A stretch of DNA of 64,000 nt from Vigna angularis (Eukaryota > Streptophyta > Magnoliopsida > Fabales > Fabaceae), in NCBI RefSeq assembly GCF_016808095.1, contig NC_068978.1, forward strand, positions 22,002,806 through 22,066,805, written 5' to 3'. The first letter of the stretch is position 1; every line of letters starts with the position of its first letter. The notes beneath the pieces were generated by a model that saw only the letters and a list, made by a program, of their open reading frames with translations, was not told where the DNA came from and searched no databases. Shown here piece after piece: positions 62,976 to 64,000 of the stretch. Both the position numbers and the translations under genes were made by a program.

Positions 62976-64000
62976 TAGGAGTGGGCAAATAGAACTGAAC
63001 TGCACTGTACTACTAAAATCTGTACTGAACTAAAAACTAATTTGTCTAAACTGAACTGTAAAACAGTTCAGACAAACTGAACTGTTTTTTGTTATATCAA
63101 ACTGGACTTAACTGAATTATACTAAATTGTACTAAACTACAATATAAACTGAACTGAACTACTACCTATACTAATTTTAAACTGAATTGTACTATTTTTA
63201 AACTGAATTATACTAGTTTTTAAACTGAATTATACTAGTTTTTAAACTGAATAATATAACAATACATGTTCTTTTTAATTGAAATTTATTTTAATATTTA
63301 TTTTATTTTATTCATAAGTGTCTTACAAATTAACTTTTTAATTATTTGATATTATTATTTTCTATTTTATTTGTATTTCTTTTATTATTATATGTGTATG
63401 GAAATTATTTTATTTTTTATTTATTTATTTATTTTATTTTATTTTTTGTTTTTTATTTATATTTATTTTGTCATGAATATTATTTTACTTTTATATTTAT
63501 TTTTTTAATTTTTTATTTATATTTTTTTGTTTTATATGTGTGTATCATTTCTTTTATCTTTTTATCTACTTATTTTATTTTAAAATAATTTTTTATTTAT
63601 ATTTATTTTGTTGCCTCATAAAATTGTTTTATTAATCAATTATTTATTATTTATATTTTATTATGTAAAATTTAAACTAATATTTATTAATTATTATAAT
63701 ATAACAAGAGATGATACTAGAAAAGTAACTCTTAACAAACGTTTGTTAATTTTTTTATCATTTGATATTTCTATAATATTAATTATTTTTGCTATATTAC
63801 TATTTTTTTATGATATTTCATTATATAGTCATTTAATAAATTTAACGTTAAAAAATATATTTTAGTTTTAGTCTGTAAAATAATATCATTTAAAAACAAT
63901 AATATTGATATTTATTTTAAAGTAAGTTGATTTTTAAAATAAATAGTTATTTTAGTGTGTGCGCTTACACACATTTTAATATCATTAAAATTTTTTTTAA
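62976..64000. mobile_element. Second hAT element of the 7839 family, left end
   Basis: The left tip TAGGAGTGGGCA and the following dense AACTGAACTG / ACAGTTCAG repeats match the left end of the 7839-9295 element. The right end is outside the window. The 8 bases before it, CTTATGTG (62968-62975), should be repeated after the right end. The visible interior is very AT-rich with no transposase; open frames at 63346-63865 are AT-rich artefacts. Confidence 0.75.

Noticed and set aside
63346..63865. Hydrophobic Phe/Tyr/Ile frames that look like membrane proteins
   Set aside because: Extremely AT-rich interior of a hAT element; no start context and no family resemblance.

Overview
The window is nuclear DNA of a dicot plant, most likely a papilionoid legume (bean/cowpea/soybean type). 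Genes have many short GT-AG introns, the background is strongly AT-rich, and several plant retroelement and DNA-transposon families are present. The three recognisable host genes read like typical dicot proteins. The legume assignment is an inference from gene and repeat similarity that I recall; no search was run.

Layout. 1-3156: 3' part of PDX2 (vitamin B6 synthase glutaminase subunit), plus strand, with a legume dispersed repeat in one intron. 3.2-12.8 kb: no host gene seen. This stretch holds LTR fragments, a complete non-autonomous hAT element with its 8-bp target duplication (7839-9295), TA tracts and a degenerate minisatellite (10.37-11.19 kb). 12854-15.8 kb: an HMGB chromatin protein gene, minus strand, seven coding exons, with a MITE in its last intron. 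16-25.5 kb: intergenic, with a SIRE/Maximus-like copia LTR around 21-22.7 kb. 25753-27448: Lhcb4 (CP29), plus strand, two exons. 29.38-31.2 kb: a Cassandra LTR carrying a 5S rRNA-like segment, then gypsy LTR remains. 31.4-39.5 kb: a nest of three decayed DUF1985/ULP1-type transposon ORFs, interrupted by a truncated Ty3-gypsy element. 39791-41270: an unrecognised secreted protein whose second exon repeats the first. 42-51 kb: repeats, a small solo LTR next to a hypothetical ORF (46281-46607), and a gypsy reverse-transcriptase pseudogene. 51020-52548: a CACTA element carrying a triplicated piece of the TFIIB zinc ribbon. 53.3-53.7 kb: a defensin-like peptide gene with a damaged signal exon. 54-61.6 kb: minisatellites and copia/gypsy remains. 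61850-62893: a Pack-MULE carrying three spliceable exons of NADPH-cytochrome P450 reductase. 62976-end: the start of a second hAT element of the same family as the first.

The host genes are unlinked in function (cofactor synthesis, chromatin, light harvesting, secreted peptides). The most unusual content is the two gene-capturing DNA transposons within 12 kb of each other. Both have exact ends and target-site duplications visible in the sequence. The secreted gene built from a duplicated phase 1-1 exon is the next most interesting item.
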